DNA of 64,000 nt from CAZEVY01 sp964515555 (GTDB lineage Bacteria; Acidobacteriota; Terriglobia; Bryobacterales; Bryobacteraceae), in assembly GCA_964515555.1 (NCBI GenBank), contig CAZEVY010000001.1, forward strand, positions 62,001 through 126,000. Reading direction: 5' to 3'. A program made the translations under genes and the position numbers. Positions 56,849-64,000 of this stretch are shown piece after piece. The notes below the pieces were generated by a model, which was not told the DNA's origin, searched no databases, and saw only the letters and a program-made list of their open reading frames with translations. Positions within the stretch are counted from its first letter, which is position 1. The number at the start of each line of letters is the position of its first letter.

Positions 56849-57706
56849 TCAGTTCAGCGCGCTCAACCACCCCCGCAGCCGCCCGATCCGTTCCAGCACC
56901 TCCTCGCGATCCGCCGCCTGCGGCGCCAGGTGAAGATACCGCTGCAAGTCCCGCACCGCCGACCGGTATTGGCCCGCCTCGATCTCCAGCGTCGCCCGTA
57001 TCCTGTGCTCGGCCGCCGACGACGGGTTCGCCGCGATCAGCAGGTTGAGCACCTCGATCGCCTTGGCATGCTCGGTGTTCCGGAAATACACCGTGAGCAG
57101 GTTGTTCAACATGCGCACCGCGATCTGCCGCGCGGTCGTCGGCGCCAACACGGCCGGACCGGGAGTCTCGCCCCCGCTCGCCCTCGCGGCCAGTTCCAGA
57201 CACTCCTCCTCCGTCAGCGGCCGCCCGCCGTGGAACGGGTCGAGGTACGCGCCGAAGTCGCGGTCCTGGTAGCGCACGATGAAGTGTCCCGGCAGGCCGA
57301 CGCCCCACACCGGCCTCCCCAGCCGGCGCGCGATCTCGATGTACACCAGCGACAGCGTGATCGGAATCCCCGTGCGGTTCGCGAGAACTTCGTTGAGGCA
57401 GCTGTTGCGGGCGTTGTAGTAATCGTCCTGGTTTCCGCGAAAGCCGAGCTCGTCGAACAGGTATTCGTTGGCGCGGCGGACGAACTCCTCGCCGCCGGCC
57501 GCGACCGGCACGCGCAGCGCCAGCTCCGCGGCGTGCGAATCGAGCAGCGCCAGCCAGGGCTCCGGCCGCAGATCGGGAAACTCGACGCGAGCGATCTGGA
57601 GCGCGGCCAGGTCGAGCGCGACGCGCCCGTCGGCATTCTCCAGAAGCTGAATCAGTTCGCGCACGTAACTCTCCGGGGAACATCCGTGAATGCTCCCCGC
57701 GATCAT
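56849..57706 (-). CDS. SirB1/transglutaminase-like protein with TPR tail
   Basis: 285 residues. NSCLNEVLANRTGIPITLSLVYIEIARRLGRPVWGVGLPGHFIVRY (about 101-145) is the SirB1 signature, with a Cys and a His in the positions of a transglutaminase-like fold. LDPFHGGRPLTEEEC follows. The C-terminal ~90 residues form TPR helices (MLNNLLTVYFRNTEHAKAIEVLNLL). Whether it is catalytic is not known in the family. Convergent with the zinc-ribbon gene (9 bp). Confidence 0.78.
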   Translation of the reverse strand: MIAGSIHGCSPESYVRELIQLLENADGRVALDLAALQIARVEFPDLRPEPWLALLDSHAAELALRVPVAAGGEEFVRRANEYLFDELGFRGNQDDYYNARNSCLNEVLANRTGIPITLSLVYIEIARRLGRPVWGVGLPGHFIVRYQDRDFGAYLDPFHGGRPLTEEECLELAARASGGETPGPAVLAPTTARQIAVRMLNNLLTVYFRNTEHAKAIEVLNLLIAANPSSAAEHRIRATLEIEAGQYRSAVRDLQRYLHLAPQAADREEVLERIGRLRGWLSALN

Positions 57707-57766
57707 GGACGTGCGGCCGCTTCGCCGAAGGCGAATGGCGCACGCTAGTGTTTAGAATACCAGTGG

Positions 57767-58714
57767 GTGCGTGTTACGGCCGGTCTCCTCGCGGTGTTGC
57801 TGTCCGCGGCGGAACCGGCCCCGGAAATTCTCCACCGTTTCGAAACCCCCGTGCGCGGCGCGGCGCTCCTCCGGGCCGGCGTCACCGCCTGGGGCGATGG
57901 CGTCGTCGAGAAGCCCCTCGCCCGCGGCGCGGCGCGGACGCTCTCCCGGGCCCGGTTCGGCGAAGGCGGATGCGCCTTCGATGGCGGCCTCGTGCTCCAC
58001 GAACTCCCTGCCGCCGGCGGTGACCTGGGCCGCATGGTCCTGCTGCACGGCGGACGAATCGAAGCCATCGACAATGAAGCGCACTTCCGCGATTGTCTGG
58101 CCGTCAGCCTGTTCGGCCGCCGCGGAGTGCTCGTGGTCCACCGCCAGGCGCAGGTGCGGTTCTACGAGCGCCGCCAGGGGCGCTGGAGCTACCGCGAGAT
58201 CTACTCCATCTACACGCCGTCGCACCAGGGCGGCCTCCTCATCGAGGACGTCGACTCCGACGGGCGCCCCGACATCCTCTGCGGCAATTACTGGATTCGC
58301 AGCCCCGCGCGCTTCGACCTCCCCTGGCGCCTGTTCGCCATCGGCGATTGGTGGGAGTCGGCCGATTCGGCCATGCTGCGGCTCGTCCCCGGACTGATCG
58401 CCGCCCAGCGCGACGCCTCGCCCGCGCGCATCGCCTGGTTCGACAAATCGGCCGACGCCACGCAGTTCTGGACCGAGCGGCGCGTCGTCCTCGATCCTCC
58501 CGCGCGATTCGTGCGCGCTCTCGCCGCCGGTCCCGGACCCGGCGAGGTGATCGCCGGCGAGGACGCGGGTCCCGGCTCGCGGCTGATTCGGATCCGCCGC
58601 TCCGGCGAGGCCTCCGTGATCGGCCGCGGCGAAGGATTCCTGCATGCCTGGACGATCGGCGGCGACGTCGTCACCGTGTCAAGGAGTGAGATCGCGCGCT
58701 GGCGCCTTTTCTAA
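57767..58714 (+). CDS. Exported protein with an FG-GAP/VCBS-like motif
   Basis: 315 residues from GTG 57767. Signal peptide MRVTAGLLAVLLSAAEPA. GLLIEDVDSDGRPDILCGNYWI (about 154-175) is a calcium-binding DxDxDGxxD loop of FG-GAP/VCBS propellers. Repeated strands elsewhere (RMVLLHGGRIEAIDN; RRGVLVVHRQAQVRFYE) fit a beta-propeller. No enzymatic residues recognised. Likely extracellular binding protein. Confidence 0.6.
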   Translation: MRVTAGLLAVLLSAAEPAPEILHRFETPVRGAALLRAGVTAWGDGVVEKPLARGAARTLSRARFGEGGCAFDGGLVLHELPAAGGDLGRMVLLHGGRIEAIDNEAHFRDCLAVSLFGRRGVLVVHRQAQVRFYERRQGRWSYREIYSIYTPSHQGGLLIEDVDSDGRPDILCGNYWIRSPARFDLPWRLFAIGDWWESADSAMLRLVPGLIAAQRDASPARIAWFDKSADATQFWTERRVVLDPPARFVRALAAGPGPGEVIAGEDAGPGSRLIRIRRSGEASVIGRGEGFLHAWTIGGDVVTVSRSEIARWRLF

Positions 58715-58736
58715 GAGCTCGTGTTCCTATCTGCGT

Positions 58737-59114
58737 TTATCTGCGTTCATCCGCGGCCCCATTCGTTGCTCCCCGCAGATACGCGTCATCGCCGCGCGCC
58801 CAATCCTCGCGCACGGGCGTGAAGATGTCGATGCCTTCGGTGTCCTCCAGTGCCTCGGCGCTGTGAGGGAGATTCGGCGGAATCTGGAGCGCTTCGCCCG
58901 CGCGCACGTCGATCTCGCGCCCGCCGATGCGGAACCGCAGCGCGCCCCGGTCGATCAGGCTCACCTGCTCGTTCACGTGGCTGTGCTCCGGGACCTGGCA
59001 GCCCTTCGCCAGGTACACGCGCGCGATGGTGAGAGCCTCGGCGTGAATCACCTGGCGCGCGAACAGCGGGTTCATCTGCTCCTTCTCGATACGGTTCCAT
59101 TGATGCAGCTTCAT
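58737..59114 (-). CDS. Single-domain cupin
   Basis: 125 residues. VPEHSHVNEQVSLIDRGALRFRIGG (motif 1: HxH...E) and IPPNLPHSAEALEDTEGIDIF (motif 2 with the last His). A complete metal-binding set for a mononuclear cupin. No signal peptide. Substrate unknown; could be a dioxygenase or a binding protein. Divergent from the pyrophosphorylase gene (79 bp). Confidence 0.72.
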   Translation of the reverse strand: MKLHQWNRIEKEQMNPLFARQVIHAEALTIARVYLAKGCQVPEHSHVNEQVSLIDRGALRFRIGGREIDVRAGEALQIPPNLPHSAEALEDTEGIDIFTPVREDWARGDDAYLRGATNGAADERR

Positions 59115-59193
59115 CGCGGCGGTATTGTATCATGGGCGTTGTCCACGCCCAATCAGCCGCCCGCCGCGGCGCGACATTGACAGGAGATCACCG

Positions 59194-59913
59194 ATGAAAG
59201 GCGTCGTACTCGCCGGCGGCACCGGAAGCCGCCTGTTCCCGCTCACCAAAATCACCAACAAGCACCTGCTGCCCGTCTACGACAAGCCCATGATCTATTA
59301 CCCGATCCGGACGCTCGTCGAGGCCGGCATCAGCGAGATCCTGATCGTCACCGGCGGACGCGGCGCGGGCGACTTCCTGCGCCTGCTCGCGAATGGCAAG
59401 GAGTTCGGACTCAAGCACCTCGACTACACCTATCAGGAGGGCGAGGGCGGCATCGCCGACGCCCTGGCGCTCGCCGAGCACTTCGCCGAAGGCGACAAGA
59501 TCTGCGTGGTGCTGGGCGACAACATCATCGAAGGCAGCATCCGCCACGCCGTCGACGAGTTCCGCGCCCAGCAGCGCGGCGCGCGCATTCTGCTGAAGGA
59601 AGTCCCCGACGCCTCGCGCTTCGGCGTCGCCGAGATGAGCGGCGGCCGCATCGTGGGCATCGAGGAGAAGCCGGCGAAACCCAAGTCGAACCACGCCGTG
59701 ATCGGAATCTACCTCTACGACGGCACCGTCTTCGACAAGTGCCGCGGGCTGGTCCGCTCCCAGCGTGGCGAGCTCGAAATCACCGACGTCAACAATGCCT
59801 ACATCCGCGAGGGAACCATGACCTATTCGTTCCTCGACGGCTGGTGGACCGACGCCGGCACATTCGATTCCCTGCTGCGCGCCACCAACCTGGTCGCGCA
59901 GAGCGGCCGCTAG
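59194..59913 (+). CDS. Sugar-1-phosphate nucleotidylyltransferase (RfbA-like)
   Basis: 239 residues from ATG 59194 with CAGGAG about 8 nt upstream. KGVVLAGGTGSRLFPLTKITNKHLLPVYDKPMIYYPI is the NTP-transferase signature (about 2-38). VVLGDNIIEG holds the metal Asp, and GIEEKPAKPKSNHAVIGIYLYD follows. About 50 residues shorter than RfbA/RmlA (~290), lacking the C-terminal allosteric part, so it belongs to the short thymidylyl/uridylyltransferases. Makes dTDP- or UDP-glucose for cell-surface glycans. Confidence 0.87.
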   Translation: MKGVVLAGGTGSRLFPLTKITNKHLLPVYDKPMIYYPIRTLVEAGISEILIVTGGRGAGDFLRLLANGKEFGLKHLDYTYQEGEGGIADALALAEHFAEGDKICVVLGDNIIEGSIRHAVDEFRAQQRGARILLKEVPDASRFGVAEMSGGRIVGIEEKPAKPKSNHAVIGIYLYDGTVFDKCRGLVRSQRGELEITDVNNAYIREGTMTYSFLDGWWTDAGTFDSLLRATNLVAQSGR

Positions 59914-59927
59914 TACCAACGGAAGGA

Positions 59928-60125
59928 GTGAGCGCCTCCGGGTGTCGGCTAAGAGGCGGTGTCCCCGCGCCGGCGGGCGCCTCTCTCCGCGGCGTCCCAT
60001 TCGACAACGAACAGGAAACGGACGCGGAACGCGCCGCCGTGCGAGAAGCCCACGAATGGCTTGCGAAGCGGGGCGGCCGCGGCATCCCACACGACGAAGC
60101 CATGCGCCGCCTCGGCTTGAAGTGA
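59928..60125 (+). CDS. Antitoxin-like fragment of a decayed toxin-antitoxin pair
   Basis: In-frame from GTG 59928 to TGA 60123-60125 (65 codons), but the start is doubtful because GGAAGGA abuts it. Only the last 35 residues look genuine: ETDAERAAVREAHEWLAKRGGRGIPHDEAMRRLGL, a tail typical of antitoxins encoded before RelE toxins. The DNA-binding half is not recognisable. It overlaps the RelE remnant by 4 nt. Confidence 0.35.
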   Translation: MSASGCRLRGGVPAPAGASLRGVPFDNEQETDAERAAVREAHEWLAKRGGRGIPHDEAMRRLGLK

Positions 60126-60371
60126 AGGCTATCGAGTGGACCGAGCCGGCGCTGCGCGACATGGCCGGACCTCGATCGAAACGTCGCCGCACAAATCCAG
60201 GATGCCGTCGAACGCTTCGCCGCAACGGGCGTTGGAGACGCCAAGCGCTTGAAGGGCATTGACCCGCCGGAATATCGCCTTCGCGTCGGCGACTGGCGTG
60301 TCCGCTTCCTTCACGACGCCCACGCGATTCAGGTCCTTCGGGTGCGGCATCGCTCCGAGGTCTACCGATGA
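60122..60371 (+). pseudogene. RelE-family toxin, frameshifted
   Basis: GTG 60122 begins MKAIEWTEPALRDMA. At 60167-60168 one extra G shifts the frame. Dropping it gives DLDRNVAAQIQDAVERFA, then RLKGIDPPEYRLRVGDWRVRF and VLRVRHRSEVYR up to TGA 60369-60371, a complete ~82-residue RelE/ParE-type toxin. As written the protein ends early in unrelated Arg-rich sequence. It ends 2 bp before the 3' end of the transporter gene. Real decay or a homopolymer error. Confidence 0.8.
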
Positions 60372-60372
60372 C

Positions 60373-62340
60373 TCAATCGCTCATCAGAAACACCAGCGGC
60401 CGAACGTCCTCCTCCGGCGTCCACTCCCAGTACCGCAGCAATATCGTGTACACCATCATCCCCGTCTCTCCCTCGCCGAGAAACAGGTACCGCGCCGCCT
60501 GCGACGCCAGGTTCTGCCGCGACAGCCCGAGGAAAATCCGCACCGGGTCGATCAGCTCGCTGACATAGGCGATGGTATTCGCGATAGCGATCGCCTGCGT
60601 CACGTGAATCCGGTAATCCTCCCCCTCGCGCGACACCCGCACGTGCAGATTCGCCAGAAATTCGCTTCGATTATCCAGTAAGTCCACGTGCACGAACGCT
60701 AGCGGCCCGTCCACCCGGTAGTGCGTCCGGATCTCCGCCGTCTTGCGCGCCCGCACCGCCGCGTCCGGCGCCCGCACCGGCACCAGGTTCACCTTCTTCC
60801 CCGTAATCGACTTCCACAGCGCCGCCGACCCCTCGTCGGCGAACGTCACCCCCGCCACCCGCAGCTCCGTCGACCGCCACGACCGGCTCACCGCGCTCAC
60901 CGCCATCACCGCCACGATGAATATCGACGCGATGATCAGCCCGTCCGGCCGCGCCAGCACGTTGTCCGCCAGCGTGAACAGGAACACGCCCGTGATCGCC
61001 CAGCAGTAAACGCTCGCGACCCGCGCGCCCTCCTTCCACAACGCCAGCGCCGCTGCCAGCGCCGCCGACGTCATCAGCACCAGCACTCCCGTCGCGTAGG
61101 CGCCGCTCTGCGCCTCCACGTCGGCGTTGAAGGCGATCGTCACCACCACGTTCGCCGCAAACAGCACCAGCACCAGCGGCCGCGCGAAGGCCACCCATCG
61201 CGGCGCCATCCCGAAGCGCGGCAGGTAGCGCGGAATCAGGTGCAGCAGCCCTGCCATGGCGGACGCCCCCGCGAACCAAAGAATGAGAATCGTCGACGCG
61301 TCGTAGACCGTGCCGAAGGCGCTCCCCAGGTACAGGTGCGCGAGATAGGCGATGGCGCGCCCGCTTGCCTTGCCGCCCGCCCGGTACTCGTGCTCCGGCA
61401 CCAGCATCGTCGTCACCAGGCTCGAGGCGATCAGCAGCCCGCTCATGATGAGCGCCGCCGCCACCAGCAGCTTGCGCGTGTTGCGGATACGGCCGCGCGG
61501 CGCGCGCGCATCTTCACCGTGGTCGCCGGCCACCAGCGGCATCACCGAGACACCCGTCTCGAAGCCGCTCAGTCCGAGCGCCAGGCGCGGGAAGAGGATC
61601 GCCGCGGCCAGTGCGATCGACGTCCAGTCGCCCTTGGCGTCGAGCGCGCGGCGCCAGTTGTCGATCAGCTCCGGACGCGCGGCGATCTCCATCATTCCTC
61701 GTCCCAGCACCACGGCGTTCAGCGCCAGGTATGGAATCGCCACCAGCGACGCCACGCCGATGGCCTCGGTGAAGCCCTTGAGGAATACGATCGCCAGCAG
61801 CGCCAGCAGTCCGAGCGTGAGCGGCAGCCGCGCCTCGCCCAGATAGGAATGCAGATACGGATTCTCGACGGCGTGTTGCGCCGCGTCGGCCGCCGAAAGC
61901 GTCATGGTGATGACGAAGTCGGTCGCCGCGAAGCCGAGCAGCACCAGCACCAGGAGCTTGCCCTGCCAGCCCGAGAGCAGATTCTCGAGCAGCGCGATCG
62001 ATCCCTGTCCCGCGAACGACCGCCGAGCCACCTGGGCGTAGACCGGCACCGCGCCCGCCAGCGTCAGCACGATGAGAAACGCCGTCGCCACCGGCGCCAG
62101 CGCGCCCGCGGCCAGCAGCGCGATGCCCGGTTGATAGCCGAGCGTCGAGAAATAGTCGACGCCCGTCAGCCACAGCACCTTGTACCAGGGATGCGTTTCG
62201 CCGTGATGCGCCTCCTGGTCCATGCGCGCGCCCGAGTGCAGCCAGCCTTCGAGGCCGCGCCGCGGAGGCGCGGAGGAATCCTCGGTGACCAGCGTGAGGG
62301 ATGAGTCGGCCGTGGGTTCGGCCTTCCTGCGGCGCGCCAT
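60373..62340 (-). CDS. APC-superfamily transporter with a cytoplasmic C-terminal domain
   Basis: 655 residues. A charged N-terminus, then WLTGVDYFSTLGYQPGIALLAAGALAPVAT (about 57-86), the unwound first helix of APC-fold carriers, and LPRLALGLSGFETGVSVMPLVAG. About twelve membrane helices in all. The last ~150 residues are soluble (VRPLVFLMSD at the end), as in KUP potassium or large amino-acid permeases. Substrate not determined. Confidence 0.78.
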   Translation of the reverse strand: MARRRKAEPTADSSLTLVTEDSSAPPRRGLEGWLHSGARMDQEAHHGETHPWYKVLWLTGVDYFSTLGYQPGIALLAAGALAPVATAFLIVLTLAGAVPVYAQVARRSFAGQGSIALLENLLSGWQGKLLVLVLLGFAATDFVITMTLSAADAAQHAVENPYLHSYLGEARLPLTLGLLALLAIVFLKGFTEAIGVASLVAIPYLALNAVVLGRGMMEIAARPELIDNWRRALDAKGDWTSIALAAAILFPRLALGLSGFETGVSVMPLVAGDHGEDARAPRGRIRNTRKLLVAAALIMSGLLIASSLVTTMLVPEHEYRAGGKASGRAIAYLAHLYLGSAFGTVYDASTILILWFAGASAMAGLLHLIPRYLPRFGMAPRWVAFARPLVLVLFAANVVVTIAFNADVEAQSGAYATGVLVLMTSAALAAALALWKEGARVASVYCWAITGVFLFTLADNVLARPDGLIIASIFIVAVMAVSAVSRSWRSTELRVAGVTFADEGSAALWKSITGKKVNLVPVRAPDAAVRARKTAEIRTHYRVDGPLAFVHVDLLDNRSEFLANLHVRVSREGEDYRIHVTQAIAIANTIAYVSELIDPVRIFLGLSRQNLASQAARYLFLGEGETGMMVYTILLRYWEWTPEEDVRPLVFLMSD

Positions 62341-62349
62341 GTACAGAGC

Positions 62350-63087
62350 TTACAGTGTCCGCAGGTGGAAGCCGCCGTCGACGTCGAGCACCTGTCCGGC
62401 GCAGTAATCGAGCAGCCCGTCGGCGATGGCGCGCACCGCGCGCGCGATGTCCGCCGATTCGCCCATGCGGCGTTGCGGCAGCAGCCCCGCGGCGATGCGC
62501 TCGTCGTAGGTCTTCTCGACGGCGGCGATCATGTCGGTGCGGATGATGCCGGGGCGAATCTCGAAAACGCCTACGTTGGCCGGCGCCAGCCGCGCCGCCC
62601 ACACCTGCGCGCTCATGCTGAGTCCGGCTTTCGAGATGCAGTACTCGGCGCGATTCACACTCGCGGTATAGGACGAGATCGACGTGATGAAGACGATGCG
62701 GCCCGCGCCGCGCGCCGCCATCGGGCGCGCCACCAGTTGCGTGAGGAAATGCGGGCCTTTCAGATTGGTCCCGATCAGCTCGTCGAAGCTCTCCTCGGTG
62801 GCTTCGAGCACGTCGCGTCGCTCGCGCGGCGCCATGCCGGCGTTGTTTACCAGCAGGTCGACCTGCCCGCATGTTTTTTCCGCGAACGCGGCCAGCGCCT
62901 CGCGGTCCGCGCGGGATCCCACGTCGCACTGGAATATCTCGGCGCCGGTCTCGGCGCGCAGCGATTCCGCGGCGTCGCGCCGCCCGCGGTAGGTCGCGAT
63001 CACCCGATGCGTACGCGCCAGCTCGATGGCGACTCCGCGGCCGATTCCCCGGCTCGCGCCGGTGACGAGAGCGACCGGTTGGCTCAC
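62350..63087 (-). CDS. Short-chain dehydrogenase/reductase
   Basis: 245 residues from GTG 63085-63087 (GTGA overlap with the DsbA-like gene). PVALVTGASRGIGRGVAIELA (about 4-24), VDLLVNNAGMAPRERR, RIVFITSISSYTAS (Ser), AEYCISKAGLSM (YxxxK) and VFEIRPGIIRTDM. The type annotated as 3-ketoacyl-ACP reductase; in this setting probably a sugar or keto reductase. C-terminus AGQVLDVDGGFHLRTL is typical. Confidence 0.86.
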   Translation of the reverse strand: MSQPVALVTGASRGIGRGVAIELARTHRVIATYRGRRDAAESLRAETGAEIFQCDVGSRADREALAAFAEKTCGQVDLLVNNAGMAPRERRDVLEATEESFDELIGTNLKGPHFLTQLVARPMAARGAGRIVFITSISSYTASVNRAEYCISKAGLSMSAQVWAARLAPANVGVFEIRPGIIRTDMIAAVEKTYDERIAAGLLPQRRMGESADIARAVRAIADGLLDYCAGQVLDVDGGFHLRTL

Positions 63088-63656
63088 TGCTTGTAGCGCG
63101 CCAGCGCCGCGTCGATCGACTTCGCGATGGCCTCCAGATCGAAGCGCTCGATGAACGGCTCGCCGTCGACGAAGACCGTCGGAGTTTTGGCGACGCCGCG
63201 CGCGACTCCCTCCTGGAAATCGGCCTCGACGGCGGCGGCGATCTTGGGGTCGGCGAGCGACTGCCGCGCGCGCTCGCTGTCGATGCCGTGCTGATCGGCG
63301 AAGGTGGAGAGCCGATCCGCGAAGTTCTCGACGGTCGTGTGCCGGATGTTCTCCATTGTGTGACGCCGGTAGCGCACGCCGAGCGCCGGATTCACGGAGT
63401 CGAAAAAGCGCGCCGCGGCGGCGGCCTGGCGCGCCCAGGCGTGCTTCGCCAACGGGAAGTCCCGGTGCTCGAAGGCGGCGCGCGCTCCGTACTTGGGGAG
63501 CAGATGCTCGTCCATCATGCGCCGGAACGCGGCGCAGTCGGGACACTGAAGGTCTTCGTAGACCACCACGCGCACGGGGCTCTTGGCGTTGCCCTCGACG
63601 GCGCGATCGGTAGCCATCAGCGCCCCGGCCGCGATGAGCAGAAGCGCCGGCCTCAC
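63084..63656 (-). CDS. DsbA-like thiol oxidoreductase
   Basis: 190 residues from GTG 63654-63656 (4-nt overlap with the upstream gene). Signal peptide MRPALLLIAAGALMA. VRVVVYEDLQCPDCAAFRRMM has the CPDC active site (C38, C41), followed by the helical insert and KTPTVFVDGEPFI with the cis-Pro. A periplasmic disulfide oxidase or isomerase. Overlaps the SDR gene downstream. Confidence 0.85.
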   Translation of the reverse strand: MRPALLLIAAGALMATDRAVEGNAKSPVRVVVYEDLQCPDCAAFRRMMDEHLLPKYGARAAFEHRDFPLAKHAWARQAAAAARFFDSVNPALGVRYRRHTMENIRHTTVENFADRLSTFADQHGIDSERARQSLADPKIAAAVEADFQEGVARGVAKTPTVFVDGEPFIERFDLEAIAKSIDAALARYKQ

Positions 63657-64000
63657 GGACGTACCGGCTGCTGCAGGGTGAACTCGAGGCGCGCTTCCGA
63701 GGGAATCTTCACGCTCGGCCCCTTGGTGAGGATTTGCACGCCCGCTCCGGCGCCCGCTCCCGCCGCCGCGCCGATGGCCGCGCCCTTGCCGCCGCCGGCG
63801 ATGGCGCCGATGACCGCTCCCGCCGCCGCCAGTCCGCCGGCGCGCCGCGCGGTTTGTCCCGTGCGGCTCTCGCTGGCCTGTTTCACTTCACCGGTGGCGA
63901 CGTCGGTCACGCGGCCGTTGATGGTGATCGAGACCAGATCGAGCGTCAGCTCCGTCCGTCCCGACAGCTTGCCGGCCTGCTTGTCGTCAACCAGTTTCAC
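63653..64000 (-). CDS. Glycine-zipper protein, C-terminal part (runs off the window)
   Basis: 115 residues visible, open to the window edge. The first part has strands (ELTLDLVSITINGRVTDVATGEV), the middle an Ala/Gly zipper (GGLAAAGAVIGAIAGGGKGAAIG), as in outer-membrane or periplasmic glycine-zipper proteins, and the end LEFTLQQPVRP. Start and full length unknown. Overlaps the DsbA-like gene by 4 nt. Confidence 0.6.
   Translation of the reverse strand: MKLVDDKQAGKLSGRTELTLDLVSITINGRVTDVATGEVKQASESRTGQTARRAGGLAAAGAVIGAIAGGGKGAAIGAAAGAGAGAGVQILTKGPSVKIPSEARLEFTLQQPVRP

Overview
This GC-rich window (well above 60 % by eye) looks like a scaffold from an uncultured Acidobacteriota bacterium, most likely a relative of Bryobacterales/'Solibacter'. 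The evidence is a large Oar-type TonB-dependent receptor with an N-terminal carboxypeptidase-regulatory domain, ribonuclease-inhibitor-type LRR exoproteins, Tat-exported glycoside hydrolase and molybdoenzyme genes, CotH, PIG-L and PQQ-propeller proteins, many GTG/TTG starts and many 1-4 nt gene overlaps. The assignment is inferred from gene content, not from a marker-gene comparison. A run of 100 N at 3181-3280 shows that it is a scaffold. I see no rRNA, tRNA, CRISPR array, transposase or integrase, and no stretch over 300 bases without a gene. The only DNA-binding regulator I recognise is the AbrB-type antitoxin at 25138.

Layout. 1-1047: N-terminal part of an agarase-like glycoside hydrolase (minus). 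1047-5132: leuS with an in-frame TAA and an assembly gap, then an unusual tandem arrangement. The last ~460 bp of leuS occur twice. Each copy is followed by a different toxin-antitoxin-like cassette (nucleotidyltransferase pair; RelB/RelE pair) and by the same 39-bp repeat. 5150-9345: a membrane acyltransferase and two LRR proteins. 9384-13471: two paralogous phosphodiesterases. 13569-15028: a Tat-exported molybdoenzyme and its cytochrome b. 15078-20994: CotH kinase, beta-helix protein, bicupin, O-methyltransferase, esterase. 21038-24911: larC-metG-tatD operon. 24912-26365: vapBC with a perfect 20-bp operator palindrome and a vapC broken by TGA, then a PD-(D/E)XK-like protein. 26371-30004: PQQ propeller, iron alcohol dehydrogenase, amidohydrolase. 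30075-33344: TonB receptor. 33556-38733: PIG-L deacetylase, flippase-like protein, two beta-oxidation enzymes. 38737-39555: an exported kinase-like protein.

39749-47089 is the most interesting metabolic locus. Six tightly coupled genes encode a flavin-dependent halogenase-like enzyme with the WxWxIP motif, a free-standing acyl carrier protein, an AMP-forming acid ligase, a short-chain reductase and two paralogous polytopic GT39/ArnT-like proteins. Two inverted repeats precede the operon. It reads as a compact pathway that loads an acid on a carrier, modifies it with the flavoenzyme and reductase, and may link it to a lipid or glycan at the membrane.

47199-49887: ftsY-ribD-ribE operon. 49894-58714: DHH phosphoesterase, membrane protein, MidA-type methyltransferase, small conserved proteins, a lipoprotein, a TPR protein, a zinc-ribbon protein, a SirB1-type protein and an exported FG-GAP-like protein. 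58737-60371: cupin, sugar-nucleotide pyrophosphorylase, and a decayed toxin-antitoxin pair with a frameshifted RelE. 60373-64000: APC-type transporter, an SDR, a DsbA-like oxidoreductase and a glycine-zipper protein running off the edge.

The recurring themes are exported or envelope-acting proteins and small toxin-antitoxin modules in various states of integrity beside housekeeping genes. Three conserved genes carry single-base lesions (TAA in leuS, TGA in vapC, +1 G in relE). Whether these are biological or consensus errors needs read-level data.
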